Below, in pieces: positions 45,492 to 53,613 of a stretch of DNA of 64,000 nucleotides; within the stretch, counting starts at the first letter, position 1; each line of letters starts with the position of its first letter. The notes below the pieces were generated by a model. It saw only the letters and a list, made by a program, of their open reading frames with translations, was not told the origin of the DNA and searched no databases. The stretch spans positions 59,526 through 123,525 of the forward strand of contig JAFZRZ010000036.1 in assembly GCA_017619635.1 (NCBI GenBank). The letters run 5' to 3'. Origin of the DNA: Lachnospiraceae bacterium. GTDB lineage: Bacteria; Bacillota; Clostridia; Lachnospirales; Lachnospiraceae. Both the position numbers and the translations under genes were made by a program.

Positions 45492-45533
45492 TCCCTACAA
45501 ACCATGATCTTAAATGGTTTGTGGGGATTTTTT
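45492..45533 (+). terminator. Rho-independent terminator of alaS
   Basis: TCCCTACAAACCA (45492-45504), ten-base loop, TGGTTTGTGGGGA (45515-45527), then TTTTTT. The inner eight pairs are perfect. Confidence 0.9.
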
Positions 45534-45570
45534 AACGTTAAAGGGATTGGGCTTAATGAAACATCAAAAT

Positions 45571-45616
45571 ATACGTTGACAACGTATGTAAGAAGTGTTA
45601 TACTTTGATAAAGTAT
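45571..45616 (+). promoter_or_regulatory. Promoter with two operator-like palindromes ahead of the XRE gene
   Basis: TTGACA (45576-45581), 17 bases, TATACT (45599-45604) form a near-consensus promoter. ATACGTTG-A-CAACGTAT (45571-45587) is a perfect eight-base inverted repeat over the -35, and ATACTTT-GAT-AAAGTAT (45600-45616) is a perfect seven-base inverted repeat over the -10 and start site. Binding of the XRE product to either would block transcription, which is the usual autoregulation of toxin-antitoxin loci. Confidence 0.8.
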
Positions 45617-45637
45617 AGAAGCGCTGGAGGTAATGTT

Positions 45638-45841
45638 ATGGATATATCAGATAAAATAAAAGAATTGCGAAAGAAGACAGGATTATCGCAAAGTAAGTTT
45701 TCTGCTAAATTTGGAATTCCTGTAAGAACTCTTCAACAGTGGGAACAGGGGATAAGTGCACCCCCTGAATATCTGGTCAGAATGATGGCGTATATTTTGC
45801 AGCTTGAGGAAAGGGGGGGAGAGAATGAACAAGAAGAATGA
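45638..45841 (+). CDS. XRE-family helix-turn-helix regulator
   Basis: ATG 45638 follows GGAGG at 45626-45630; an in-frame TTG/ATA region from 45605 overlaps the operator and is not the start. The 67-residue protein is nearly all one HTH: IKELRKKTGLSQSKFSAKF, then RTLQQWEQGISAPPEYLV (recognition helix). It ends in an acidic ERGGENEQEE tail. It overlaps the RhuM-Fic gene by 17 bases, so the two are made together. Likely an autorepressor, and perhaps antitoxin, for the next gene. Confidence 0.87.
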   Translation: MDISDKIKELRKKTGLSQSKFSAKFGIPVRTLQQWEQGISAPPEYLVRMMAYILQLEERGGENEQEE

Positions 45842-46763
45842 GATTGTGCTATTTGAAACTGAGGATAAGGAAATAAAATTATGTGTTCCGGTTGAACATG
45901 ATACTGTGTGGCTGACTCAAGCACAAATGACAGAATTGTTTAACGTTGACAGAACAGTAATAACCAAACATGTGAATAATGTGTTTAGAGAAAATGAGCT
46001 GGATAAAAAAAGCAATGTGCAAAAAATGCACATTACAAATGCAGATAGACCGGTTCAGTTTTATTCGCTCGATGTCATTATTTCGGTCGGTTATCGCGTA
46101 AAGTCACAGCGAGGAGTGGAATTCAGACGTTGGGCAAACTCGGTTTTAAGAGATTATATTCTTAAAGGATATGCAGTTAATAATAGACGCCTGGAAGCTT
46201 TACAAAAGACAGTAGAGATTCAGTCAAAGATGCTTTCGAGTGTACTTGAAATTGATGGTTCTGAAGTTTTACAAGCAGTTAATCAGTACACTTCAGCGCT
46301 TACTCTTTTGGATAAGTATGATCATCAGTCTTTGGAAAAACCTGAAGGCAATGCACCAATCTATCGTATCACGTATGAGGAGTGCAGAAAGATGGTAGAC
46401 AGTATGGAGGATACCTTTAAGTCAGATGTTTTTGGGGTCGAAAAAGAAGCCGGAAAAGTAGAAGGGATCATCGCGGCAGTATATCAAAGCGTATTTGGCG
46501 GTGATGTTTATCCTTCATTGGAAGAAAAGGCGGCCAATCTGCTTTACTTTATGATAAAGGATCATCCTTTCGCGGATGGGTGCAAGCGAATAGCAGCCTC
46601 ATTATTTCTTGAATTCTTGAATAAAAATAATGTGTTGTTTAAAGAGGGTAAAAAAGTTATAAGTGATGGTGCGCTTGTTGCACTCACATTAATGATAGCT
46701 GAATCTAGGCCTGAAGAAAAGGACATAATGACGGCATTGGTGATGAATATCATATCATTGTGA
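45825..46763 (+). CDS. RhuM-domain protein fused to a Fic/Doc-like domain
   Basis: ATG 45825 lies just after a ggggggga site. The 312-residue product has a RhuM-type N-terminal domain (VWLTQAQMTELFNVDRTVI, FYSLDVIISVGYRVKSQRG, FRRWANSVLRDYILKGYAVN; residues ~1-120). A helical linker follows, then a C-terminal Fic/DOC domain with HPFADGCKRIAASLFLEFL from H247. The motif follows the Doc form (H-x-F-x-D-G-x-K-R), with Cys where Asn is usual. Doc kinases phosphorylate EF-Tu; Fic enzymes AMPylate. Activity with the Cys change is uncertain. With the XRE gene it has the layout of a toxin-antitoxin or mobile-element maintenance pair. Confidence 0.83.
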   Translation: MNKKNEIVLFETEDKEIKLCVPVEHDTVWLTQAQMTELFNVDRTVITKHVNNVFRENELDKKSNVQKMHITNADRPVQFYSLDVIISVGYRVKSQRGVEFRRWANSVLRDYILKGYAVNNRRLEALQKTVEIQSKMLSSVLEIDGSEVLQAVNQYTSALTLLDKYDHQSLEKPEGNAPIYRITYEECRKMVDSMEDTFKSDVFGVEKEAGKVEGIIAAVYQSVFGGDVYPSLEEKAANLLYFMIKDHPFADGCKRIAASLFLEFLNKNNVLFKEGKKVISDGALVALTLMIAESRPEEKDIMTALVMNIISL

Positions 46764-46837
46764 GGAAAAAGGTATAGCTATAGGTGTTTAAATTACGAAT
46801 AACCGAGTGAAAAACTGATATATTTTAGCAAAAACTG

Positions 46838-46865
46838 TTGACGAACGCCGAAAAATAGATATAAT
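46838..46865 (+). promoter_or_regulatory. Promoter of rpsU
   Basis: TTGACG (46838-46843), 16-base spacer, TATAAT (46860-46865), 73 bases before the GTG start. Confidence 0.8.
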
Positions 46866-46938
46866 ATTCTATGTGTATTTACACAAATAACCTGAATCAG
46901 TGATAAACTTATGCAGGACCGAAGGGAGGTCAAGTCAG

Positions 46939-47115
46939 GTGTCAAGTGTTATCGTAAAAGAGAATGAAACTTTAGATAGCGCATTACGTCGTTTCAAGAG
47001 AAGCTGCGCAAAGGCAGGTATCCAGCAGGAGATCAGAAAGCGTGAGCATTACGAGAAGCCCAGCGTAAAGCGTAAGAAAAAATCTGAAGCTGCAAGAAAG
47101 CGTAAGTATAACTAA
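46939..47115 (+). CDS. rpsU: 30S ribosomal protein S21
   Basis: The start is GTG 46939, nine bases after GGGAGG, giving a 58-residue protein [19 protein letters not shown] and on to a basic [13 protein letters not shown] tail. That is the standard bacterial S21 length; an ATA/ATG frame opening at 46900 would add a non-conserved extension. S21 binds near the 3' end of 16S rRNA in the small subunit and aids initiation. It is flanked by its own promoter and terminator. Confidence 0.97.
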   Translation: MSSVIVKENETLDSALRRFKRSCAKAGIQQEIRKREHYEKPSVKRKKKSEAARKRKYN

Positions 47116-47127
47116 GATGATTTAATA

Positions 47128-47155
47128 AAGCCCTCGGATATGTCCGGGGGCTTTT
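47128..47155 (+). terminator. Terminator of rpsU
   Basis: AAGCCCTCGGA, loop TATG (or TAT), TCCGGGGGCTT with one G-T wobble, then TT. The 3' side runs into the start of the phosphoesterase gene ten bases later. Confidence 0.88.
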
Positions 47156-47165
47156 AAAAACTGCC

Positions 47166-48023
47166 ATGATAATATACTGGATCATATTGATCGCTGCTAT
47201 ATTGACTGTTGTCATAAGCAGCATCATTGACAACAACAGGTTCATAACAACTGAATATAAGGTCGTATCAGACAAGGTTTTAAAGAAATGCCGTATAGCT
47301 TTTCTTTCAGACCTTCATTGTAATTCTTTTGGGACTGACAATGAAAGGCTTATTGATGCTGTTAAAAAAGCCGGGCCGGATATTATCGTTATGGGCGGTG
47401 ATATGGTTACTTCTCGCGCCGGTGAGATAAATGAGCATAGGCTCGATATCCCTGTTAAGCTTGTTGAGGCTCTTAAGGAATATAAGGTATTCTACGGGAT
47501 CGGAAATCACGAATACCGTATGTATCTTTACAGGGAGGATTTCGAGGACAGTTTTGATTTACTCATGGATAAGCTTACATCCAAGGGCGTAAACATCATG
47601 AGAAATAATTCTGAGTACCTTGATGAGTATAATATCGATATACAGGGGCTAGAGATCGAGAGAGATTATTATAAGCGCGGCACTAAGGTGAATATGGCAC
47701 CGGAATATGTAAGAAAACTGACCGGTGAAAGGGATGAGTCTCATTTCAGGATACTTATGGCACACAATCCGGAATACTTTGATATATACAGTAAAGAAGC
47801 AGATCTTGTGCTCTCGGGTCATTATCACGGCGGTATCGGAAGATTACCGGTACTAGGCGGTGCGGTCTCACCAAGATTAAGACTTTTCCCTGTATATGAC
47901 GGCGGAAAGTACGAAAAGAACGGTTCTGTAATGATAGTCAGCAAGGGACTTGGCAGCCATACCATTCCTATAAGAGTCTTCAATCCCTGTGAACTGTGCA
48001 TTATTGACGTAGAACATTCATAA
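47166..48023 (+). CDS. Membrane-anchored metallophosphoesterase (YkuE-like)
   Basis: The 285-residue protein has an N-terminal membrane span (IIYWIILIAAILTVVISSII). All metal motifs are present: FLSDLHCNSFG (D-x-H), MGGDM, GIGNHEYR, MAHNPEYFD and SGHYHGGI. Members cleave phosphate esters outside the membrane, for example on envelope lipids. An insert at residues ~120-190 with MAPEYVRKLTGERDE is not recognised. It starts 11 bases after the rpsU terminator stem with no obvious ribosome site (gcc immediately upstream). Confidence 0.9.
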   Translation: MIIYWIILIAAILTVVISSIIDNNRFITTEYKVVSDKVLKKCRIAFLSDLHCNSFGTDNERLIDAVKKAGPDIIVMGGDMVTSRAGEINEHRLDIPVKLVEALKEYKVFYGIGNHEYRMYLYREDFEDSFDLLMDKLTSKGVNIMRNNSEYLDEYNIDIQGLEIERDYYKRGTKVNMAPEYVRKLTGERDESHFRILMAHNPEYFDIYSKEADLVLSGHYHGGIGRLPVLGGAVSPRLRLFPVYDGGKYEKNGSVMIVSKGLGSHTIPIRVFNPCELCIIDVEHS

Positions 48024-48036
48024 ACTTAAGTTTTTC

Positions 48037-48065
48037 TTGCAAATGACCACTATATTTTGTATACT
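48037..48065 (+). promoter_or_regulatory. Promoter of scpA
   Basis: TTGCAA (48037-48042), 17-base spacer, TATACT (48060-48065), about 50 bases before the ATG. Confidence 0.65.
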
Positions 48066-48116
48066 TTATAAGTGTGGGCGCTAAAGAGACCACAATATAT
48101 TGTTGCAGAGGTTGTT

Positions 48117-48905
48117 ATGGCGATTGAAGTTAAACTTGAAGTGTTTGAAGGTCCGCTGGATCTGTTGCTTCATCTGATCGAAAAGAATAAAGTTGATATA
48201 TATGATATCCCGATCGTTACCATCACGGAGCAGTATCTCGAATATATCCGCAAGATGGAGACAGAGGATATGAATATCATGAGTGAATTCTTACTCATGG
48301 CAGCTACTCTTCTTGATATAAAGTGCAAGATGTTACTTCCAAAAGAGGTCAATGAAGAAGGCGAAGAGGAAGATCCCAGAGCAGAACTTGTTCAGAAACT
48401 TCTTGAGTACAAGATGTACAAGTTTATGTCTTATGAGCTTAAGGATATGCATATGGGTGCTGAGAGATTCATCTATAAGCATGAGACACTTCCTGAGGAA
48501 GTAAAGATGTATCAGCCTCCGATAGATTATGATTATCTTATCGGTGAGATAAATCTTCAGAGCCTGCACAGGATATTCAGAGAAACACTCAAGCGTAAAG
48601 ATGACAAGATAGATCCGATCAGAAGCCAGTTTGGAAATATCGAAAAAGACGAGATCGAACTTGAGGATAAGACAAGATATATCAAGGACTATATCCTTGA
48701 ACATAACACTTTAAGCTTCAGGGATCTGCTTGAGAAGCAGAACTCAAAGATGGAGATAATAGTCACATTCCTTGTTGTACTTGAGCTCATAAAGGTTGGT
48801 ATCATAGTCATCACACAGGATACGATATATGATGACATACTTATAAATGTGGCAGAGGATGCAGAGAGCAAGATCGCATTTATCGATCTTGAAACTGTGC
48901 TTTGA
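48117..48905 (+). CDS. scpA: Segregation and condensation protein A
   Basis: ATG 48117 follows agaggt; in-frame codons from 48072 overlap the promoter and are not used. The 262-residue kleisin shows KLEVFEGPLDLLLHLIEKNK at its N-terminus and DILINVAEDAESKIAFIDL at its C-terminus. VTITEQYLEYI and LLMAATLLDIKCKMLLPKE are also typical. ScpA bridges the SMC heads and binds ScpB in the chromosome condensation complex. scpB begins 46 bases later. Confidence 0.96.
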   Translation: MAIEVKLEVFEGPLDLLLHLIEKNKVDIYDIPIVTITEQYLEYIRKMETEDMNIMSEFLLMAATLLDIKCKMLLPKEVNEEGEEEDPRAELVQKLLEYKMYKFMSYELKDMHMGAERFIYKHETLPEEVKMYQPPIDYDYLIGEINLQSLHRIFRETLKRKDDKIDPIRSQFGNIEKDEIELEDKTRYIKDYILEHNTLSFRDLLEKQNSKMEIIVTFLVVLELIKVGIIVITQDTIYDDILINVAEDAESKIAFIDLETVL

Positions 48906-48951
48906 TCATTACAGATTTTGGCGACAGGGGTTGCCGGAAATGGTATAATAT

Positions 48952-49521
48952 ATGAAAAAGGAACAGCAGGAGGCAGTTATAGAAGCTGTCCTGTTCTCCA
49001 TGGGTGAGGCGGTGAAGATATCAAAGCTTGCTGAACTGACGGAGACCACACCTGAAAAAGTTAATAAGATCGTCGAAGGTATGTGTAAGAGCATGGAGGC
49101 GGCAAACAGGGGTGTTACCATAACCCAGATAGGTGACGCCTATCAGATGTGCTCAAAATCTTCGATGTATGAATACCTGATAGATATCACGAAGTCTGAG
49201 AGAAAGTACACTCTAACCGATACTGTTCTAGAGACGCTTTCGATAGTTGCTTATAAACAGCCGGTAACAAGAGGAGACATCGAACAGATAAGGGGTGTCG
49301 ATTGTTCACATGCTATAAATAAGCTCATCGAGCTAGATCTTATAAAGGAACTCGGAAGGATGGATGCTCCCGGAAGACCGATACTCTTTGGTACCACAGA
49401 GCAGTTTTTGAGAAGCTTCGGGGTTAAATCTCTTGAAGATCTTCCGGAGGTCAGTCAGGTACAGAAGGAAGAGTTCAGAGAGCAGGCAGAGCAGGAAGTA
49501 TCGCTCAAGCTTGATATCTGA
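48952..49521 (+). CDS. scpB: Segregation and condensation protein B
   Basis: The 189-residue protein starts EQQEAVIEAVLFSMGEAVKI and contains LTDTVLETLSIVAYKQPVT, RGDIEQIRGVD and LGRMDAPGRPILFGTTEQFL, all ScpB markers of two winged-helix domains. It binds ScpA in the SMC complex. A TATAAT sequence lies two bases before the ATG, but it is too close to serve this start, so expression from the scpA promoter is more likely. The ribosome site is weak (ggaaa). Confidence 0.95.
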   Translation: MKKEQQEAVIEAVLFSMGEAVKISKLAELTETTPEKVNKIVEGMCKSMEAANRGVTITQIGDAYQMCSKSSMYEYLIDITKSERKYTLTDTVLETLSIVAYKQPVTRGDIEQIRGVDCSHAINKLIELDLIKELGRMDAPGRPILFGTTEQFLRSFGVKSLEDLPEVSQVQKEEFREQAEQEVSLKLDI

Positions 49522-49533
49522 TCGGGGGTATAT

Positions 49534-49863
49534 ATGATTACCAAAGAAGAAGCAAAAAGCGGGCTTAGAAAAGCCGGATATTATGTTGTGGATGACAATT
49601 CGGTCATCACGGTACTCATACAGGCTAACGGGAATCTGAAAAAGACTGTAAGTGATGTGAGAGAATTGTTATATGGCATGGATTACCATGCGAGTTTTTC
49701 TGTAAAACAGATCGCTGAAGCTGTCACGAATGAAGAGGAAGAGGAAAGCGATAGTGCTTTGCAGGAGATAAATGACGTCGGTTCAAACGATGGCGATATG
49801 GATATGATACTCGATGCTGACGGAGTTCAGATGTCACTAGAGGATCTCGGTATGAATTTTTGA
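49534..49863 (+). CDS. Small acidic protein of unknown function
   Basis: The 109-residue protein starts MITKEEAKSGLRKAGYYVVD after gggg. The first ~75 residues look like a compact alpha/beta domain (VITVLIQANGNLKKTVSDV). The rest is strongly acidic and probably disordered (NEEEEESDSALQEINDVG, then DGDMDMILDADG). No family is recognised. It sits between scpB and a GGDEF gene in the same direction. Coding is supported by spacing, a ribosome site and codon use like its neighbours. Confidence 0.7.
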   Translation: MITKEEAKSGLRKAGYYVVDDNSVITVLIQANGNLKKTVSDVRELLYGMDYHASFSVKQIAEAVTNEEEEESDSALQEINDVGSNDGDMDMILDADGVQMSLEDLGMNF

Positions 49864-49884
49864 TAAGATGATATCGGAGTAAGT

Positions 49885-51243
49885 ATGGCCAAAGAAGAAG
49901 ACAACAAAAAAGTTAAGAAAAAAAGCCTCAAGACTAAACTCAGGATCATGACCATGGCCCCTATTTTTATTATGGGCATTTTGGTCGCGATACTGAGTTA
50001 TTATGTTTCTTTTGAGTCTGTAAAGAAGGAAGTCAGACGAAACTTAAGCAATATCGCTGACAGCGTTGCACTGCATTACGATATGAGTTATGACGGTGAC
50101 TATTCTGCTGAAAAGATAACTGAATCCACATACAGATTCTATAAAGGAGAGACTGATCTTGATAAAACGGAGCAGAGTCTGCTCAAGTACAAGGAAGAGA
50201 CGGGTGTGGACGTGACGCTGTTCTTCTATGATATCAGGATGCTCTCGACATTAAGAGGCGACAGCGGGCAGAACATAAGGTATACCATAGCTAACAAAAA
50301 TGTATCTGATGCGGTCATTAACGGTGGGCATGAGCAGTTCTACGACAATATGATCATCAATAATGAGAAATACTTTGCTGTATACAGTCCCTTACTTAAT
50401 TCTGATGGTAAATGTGTTGGAATGATAGGCGTATGCAAGCCGACCAGTCAGATAGAAAATGAAAGCCTTGGTTCGCTTTTCTGGATACCGATAGTCACCA
50501 TAGTTGTGATGCTTATCGGCGGATGGATCAGTATCATACCTGCAAAGGCACTTGTTAATGCGATCGACAAAGAAAAGAAGTTTTTGGATGAGATATCCAA
50601 GGGAAATCTTAATGCGACGATTGATAAGGATATCATCGAAAGAGACGATGAACTCGGCGATATGGGAAGGTTCTCAAGGGGCGTTCAGAAGTTCTTGCGT
50701 GAGATGATAGAAAGAGACACACTCACACATCTTTATACACGTCGTATAGGACAGAGCAAGATAAATTATGTACAGGCTCAGCTTAACAGTGCGGGAGTCA
50801 AGTACTGCGTATGTATGGGAGATATAGACTTCTTTAAGAAGTTCAATGATAATTACGGACATGACTGCGGTGACCTGGTGTTAAGAGGCGTCGCATCAGT
50901 AACGAACGAGTTCATGCTCGGAAAAGGTTTCGCTGTCAGATGGGGCGGAGAGGAATTCCTAATTATTTTTGAGGATGCTGATCTGGATAAGGCGTATAAA
51001 CTGCTTAGTATACTCAGACAGAGGATCCTTGATTATGTGGTTAACTACAACGGGGAAGAGATTAAGATAACAATGACGTTCGGACTTGTTGAAGGCGATA
51101 TGCGAAATATCGACGATATCGTGAAAGAAGCCGATGAGATGCTCTACATCGGTAAGCAAAACGGCAGGAACAGGATAGTGACTCCGAGAGAGATGGAAGA
51201 GATCTTAGAGGATCCGGAGATAGCCAGTATAAGAGAAAAATAA
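49885..51243 (+). CDS. Diguanylate cyclase with external sensor and HAMP-like linker
   Basis: Of 452 residues, ~20-46 are a membrane span, ~47-195 an external cache-like sensor (VALHYDMSYDGDYSAEKIT, FFYDIRMLSTLRGD), ~198-220 a second span, and ~222-280 a HAMP-like linker. A GGDEF domain ends the protein: DTLTHLYTRRIGQSKI, CMGDIDFFKKFNDNYGHDCGD and RWGGEEFLIIFED. The active motif is GGEEF, which is functional in many cyclases. It makes c-di-GMP in response to an outside signal that cannot be named. A perfect terminator follows. Confidence 0.93.
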   Translation: MAKEEDNKKVKKKSLKTKLRIMTMAPIFIMGILVAILSYYVSFESVKKEVRRNLSNIADSVALHYDMSYDGDYSAEKITESTYRFYKGETDLDKTEQSLLKYKEETGVDVTLFFYDIRMLSTLRGDSGQNIRYTIANKNVSDAVINGGHEQFYDNMIINNEKYFAVYSPLLNSDGKCVGMIGVCKPTSQIENESLGSLFWIPIVTIVVMLIGGWISIIPAKALVNAIDKEKKFLDEISKGNLNATIDKDIIERDDELGDMGRFSRGVQKFLREMIERDTLTHLYTRRIGQSKINYVQAQLNSAGVKYCVCMGDIDFFKKFNDNYGHDCGDLVLRGVASVTNEFMLGKGFAVRWGGEEFLIIFEDADLDKAYKLLSILRQRILDYVVNYNGEEIKITMTFGLVEGDMRNIDDIVKEADEMLYIGKQNGRNRIVTPREMEEILEDPEIASIREK

Positions 51244-51266
51244 CATTTGCAAAATTTGTTGTGTTT

Positions 51267-51300
51267 AGGGAAAGAAATCGCTTTTTCTTTCCCTTTTTTT
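51267..51300 (+). terminator. Terminator after the second GGDEF gene
   Basis: AGGGAAAGAAA (51267-51277), six-base loop, TTTCTTTCCCT (51284-51294), a perfect 11-base-pair stem followed by six T. Confidence 0.92.
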
Positions 51301-51304
51301 GTGC

Positions 51305-51310
51305 TATAAT
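51305..51310 (+). promoter_or_regulatory. Possible -10 box for the carboxylase operon
   Basis: An exact TATAAT 79 bases before the first gene of the operon. Its -35 position falls on the T-rich arm of the preceding terminator and is poor, so this is tentative. Confidence 0.4.
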
Positions 51311-51388
51311 TTAAATCGGTGCGATTTGGCTCCGAATAGGGGCTTTTATGCATAAATGAATCAATTTTTATATACGGAGGGCTTTTTG

Positions 51389-52822
51389 ATGAGTACTACT
51401 ACAAGCGCGAGCGGACGTATCGCGGCTCTGCTCGATGAGAACAGTTTCGTTGAGATCGGTGCTAGGGTAACTGCCAGAAACACTGATTTTAATCTGAAAC
51501 AGGCTAAGACTCCTTCTGACGGTGTTGTGACCGGATACGGAGTGATCGACGGCAATCTCGTGTATGTGTATGCTCAGGATGCTTCTGTTCTTGGCGGAAG
51601 TGTTGGTGAGATGCATGCTAAAAAGATTGCAGGACTCTATGATCTGGCTGTTAAGACCGGTGCACCGGTTATCGGTCTGATCGATTCAGCAGGATTGAGA
51701 CTTGAGGAGGCTTGTGATGCACTTAATGCATTCGGCGAGATATACGCTGCACAGGCTAATGCTTCAGGAGTAATCCCCCAGATTACCGCAATATTCGGTA
51801 CATGCGGTGGCGGACTTGCACTCATTCCTACACTTACAGATTTCACATTTATGGAGGAGACAAAAGCAAAGCTCTTTGTAAATTCTCCCAATGCCATAGA
51901 AGGCAACAGCACACAGAAGTGTGATACTTCAAGCGCTGCTTTTCAGGCACAGGAAGCGGGTACAGTTGATGTTATCGCGGATGAAGCTACGATCTATGCA
52001 CAGATCCGTGAACTTGTAAGCATCCTTCCTGCTAACTGCGATACCGACACTTCATTCGTTGAGTGTGAAGATGATCTTAACAGACTCTGCGACGGTATCG
52101 AGAATGCAGTAGCTGATACATCAATTGCTATATCAATGATAGCTGATGACAATGCATTCTTTGAGGTTAAGGCAGAGTATGCAAAGGATATGGTAACAGG
52201 ATTTATCAAGCTTAACGGTGCTACAGTCGGCGTGGTTGCTAACAGAACAGCGATCTATGACGAGGAAGGCAAGGAAGTTGAGAAGTTTGATAATGCGCTT
52301 TCAGCTAACGGATGCGAGAAGGCAGCTGATTTCGTAAACTTCTGTGATGCATTTGAGATCCCTGTTCTTACACTTACAAATGTAACAGGATTCAAGGCTT
52401 GCAAGTGTCAGGAGAAGAGACTTGCTAAGGCTGCAGCTAAGCTCACATATGTATTCGCAAACGCAACTGTTCCCACAGTGAACGTTGTTATCGGAAAGGC
52501 ATATGGAACAGCATACAGCATCATGAACTCTAAGGCACTCGGTGCTGATCTTACATTTGCATGGGACAGCGCATCGATCGGAATGATGGATTCTAAACTT
52601 GCAGCAAAGATCATGTGTGACGGAAAGAGCGCAGATGAGATAGATGCATGTGCTAAGGAATACGAAGCACTTCAGAACAGCATCGACGCAGCAGCTGCAA
52701 GAGGATATGTTGATACGATCATTGCTCCCGCTGATACCCGTAAGTATCTTATCGGTGCATTTGATATGCTCTTTACAAAGGCGGTTGATACAGTAGCCAA
52801 GAAGCATGGCGCAGTACTGTAG
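51389..52822 (+). CDS. Biotin-dependent CoA carboxyltransferase (12S/MmdA-like)
   Basis: ATG 51389 follows GGAGG at 51376-51380; an upstream in-frame ATG at 51356 lacks a site. The 477-residue protein has two crotonase-fold halves. The first includes TPSDGVVTGYGVIDG, SVGEMHAKKIAGLYDLA, GLIDSAGLRLEEA and the oxyanion segment FGTCGGGLALIP. The second has NVTGFKACKCQEKRLAKAAAKLTYVFA and VIGKAYGTAYSIM. It moves a carboxyl group between an acyl-CoA (methylmalonyl- or malonyl-type) and biotin. It is slightly shorter than typical MmdA proteins (~510 residues as I recall). First gene of an operon with pump subunits and a 5S subunit. Confidence 0.9.
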   Translation: MSTTTSASGRIAALLDENSFVEIGARVTARNTDFNLKQAKTPSDGVVTGYGVIDGNLVYVYAQDASVLGGSVGEMHAKKIAGLYDLAVKTGAPVIGLIDSAGLRLEEACDALNAFGEIYAAQANASGVIPQITAIFGTCGGGLALIPTLTDFTFMEETKAKLFVNSPNAIEGNSTQKCDTSSAAFQAQEAGTVDVIADEATIYAQIRELVSILPANCDTDTSFVECEDDLNRLCDGIENAVADTSIAISMIADDNAFFEVKAEYAKDMVTGFIKLNGATVGVVANRTAIYDEEGKEVEKFDNALSANGCEKAADFVNFCDAFEIPVLTLTNVTGFKACKCQEKRLAKAAAKLTYVFANATVPTVNVVIGKAYGTAYSIMNSKALGADLTFAWDSASIGMMDSKLAAKIMCDGKSADEIDACAKEYEALQNSIDAAAARGYVDTIIAPADTRKYLIGAFDMLFTKAVDTVAKKHGAVL

Positions 52823-52836
52823 AAAGGACGGTCCTT

Positions 52837-53163
52837 ATGATTTGTAATATACATCTTGCCGAAAGCCTGATGAAGACAGCGGCTATGAACACACTTCTTG
52901 GTATGGGTACCGTGTTCTGCGTCCTGATCCTTATCATGTTACTTATATCGGCATTCAAACTTCTCAGCATATTTGAGAAGAAGCCTGAAAAAGATGAAGT
53001 TAAGACGAGCGTAGACAAGGCCGTTGAACAGATCGTTGCAGGCGAAGAAGCACAGGATGATACAGAACTGATCGCAGTAATAAGCGCAGCTATAGCAGCT
53101 TATGAAGGCAGTTCGGGTTCGTCAAGCGGATATGTTGTCCGTTCTATCAGAAGAGTAAGATAA
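52837..53163 (+). CDS. Sodium-pump decarboxylase gamma/delta subunit (OadG-like)
   Basis: The 108-residue protein has one N-terminal span (TLLGMGTVFCVLILIMLLIS) and a charged linker. Its tail, ELIAVISAAIAAYEG...YVVRSIRRVR in form, is typical of OadG/MmdD. This small subunit tethers the biotin-carrying and carboxyltransferase parts to the membrane beta subunit. It is 14 bases from the preceding gene and 21 from the biotin carrier. Confidence 0.87.
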   Translation: MICNIHLAESLMKTAAMNTLLGMGTVFCVLILIMLLISAFKLLSIFEKKPEKDEVKTSVDKAVEQIVAGEEAQDDTELIAVISAAIAAYEGSSGSSSGYVVRSIRRVR

Positions 53164-53184
53164 AGAGATTTGGAGGATAATAAA

Positions 53185-53559
53185 ATGAAAAATTATACCA
53201 TTACAGTTAATGGCAATGTATATGATGTAGTTGTTGAAGAAGGTGCATCAAGCGGCGCAGTTGCAGCAGCACCTAAGGCAGCTCCCAAGGCAGCACCTAA
53301 GGCAGCTCCCGCAGCAGCACCCAAGGCAGCAAGCGCAGGTGCAGGCAGCGTTAAGGTTGAAGCCGGTGCAGCTGGTAAAGTATTCAAGATCGAAGCAAGC
53401 GTAGGACAGGCAGTTAAGAAGGGTGATCCCGTTGTTATCATCGAAGCAATGAAGATGGAGATCCCTGTTGTTGCTCCTCAGGACGGAACAGTTGCAAGTA
53501 TCGATTGTGCAGTTGGTGATCCTTGTGAAGCAGGTGCATGCCTTGCAACACTCAACTAA
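53185..53559 (+). CDS. Biotin carboxyl carrier protein of the decarboxylase
   Basis: ATG 53185 lies eight bases after GGAGG; an in-frame TTG at 53170 overlaps that site. The 124-residue product has a short N-terminal strand region (YTITVNGNVYDVVVEEG) and an Ala-Pro-Lys flexible linker of repeated APKA units (~residues 30-55). The biotinyl domain has VIIEAMKMEIPV, with the biotin-accepting lysine in AMKM, and VGDPCEAG. It shuttles carboxyl groups between the two carboxyltransferases and the beta subunit. Confidence 0.95.
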   Translation: MKNYTITVNGNVYDVVVEEGASSGAVAAAPKAAPKAAPKAAPAAAPKAASAGAGSVKVEAGAAGKVFKIEASVGQAVKKGDPVVIIEAMKMEIPVVAPQDGTVASIDCAVGDPCEAGACLATLN

Positions 53560-53613
53560 GCTTTGACAAAATGACTCAGATTAAGAGTCAAAAGATACTT
53601 TGGAGGAAACAAA

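Noticed and set aside
48941..48949. TGGTATAAT just before scpB as a promoter
   Set aside because: The -10 box ends two bases before the scpB start codon, so a transcript from it would lack the start; scpB is better served by the scpA promoter.
53270..53340. Short tandem repeats inside the biotin carrier gene, reminiscent of a repeat array
   Set aside because: They simply encode the Ala-Pro-Lys flexible linker common to biotin carriers; no CRISPR-like spacing is present.
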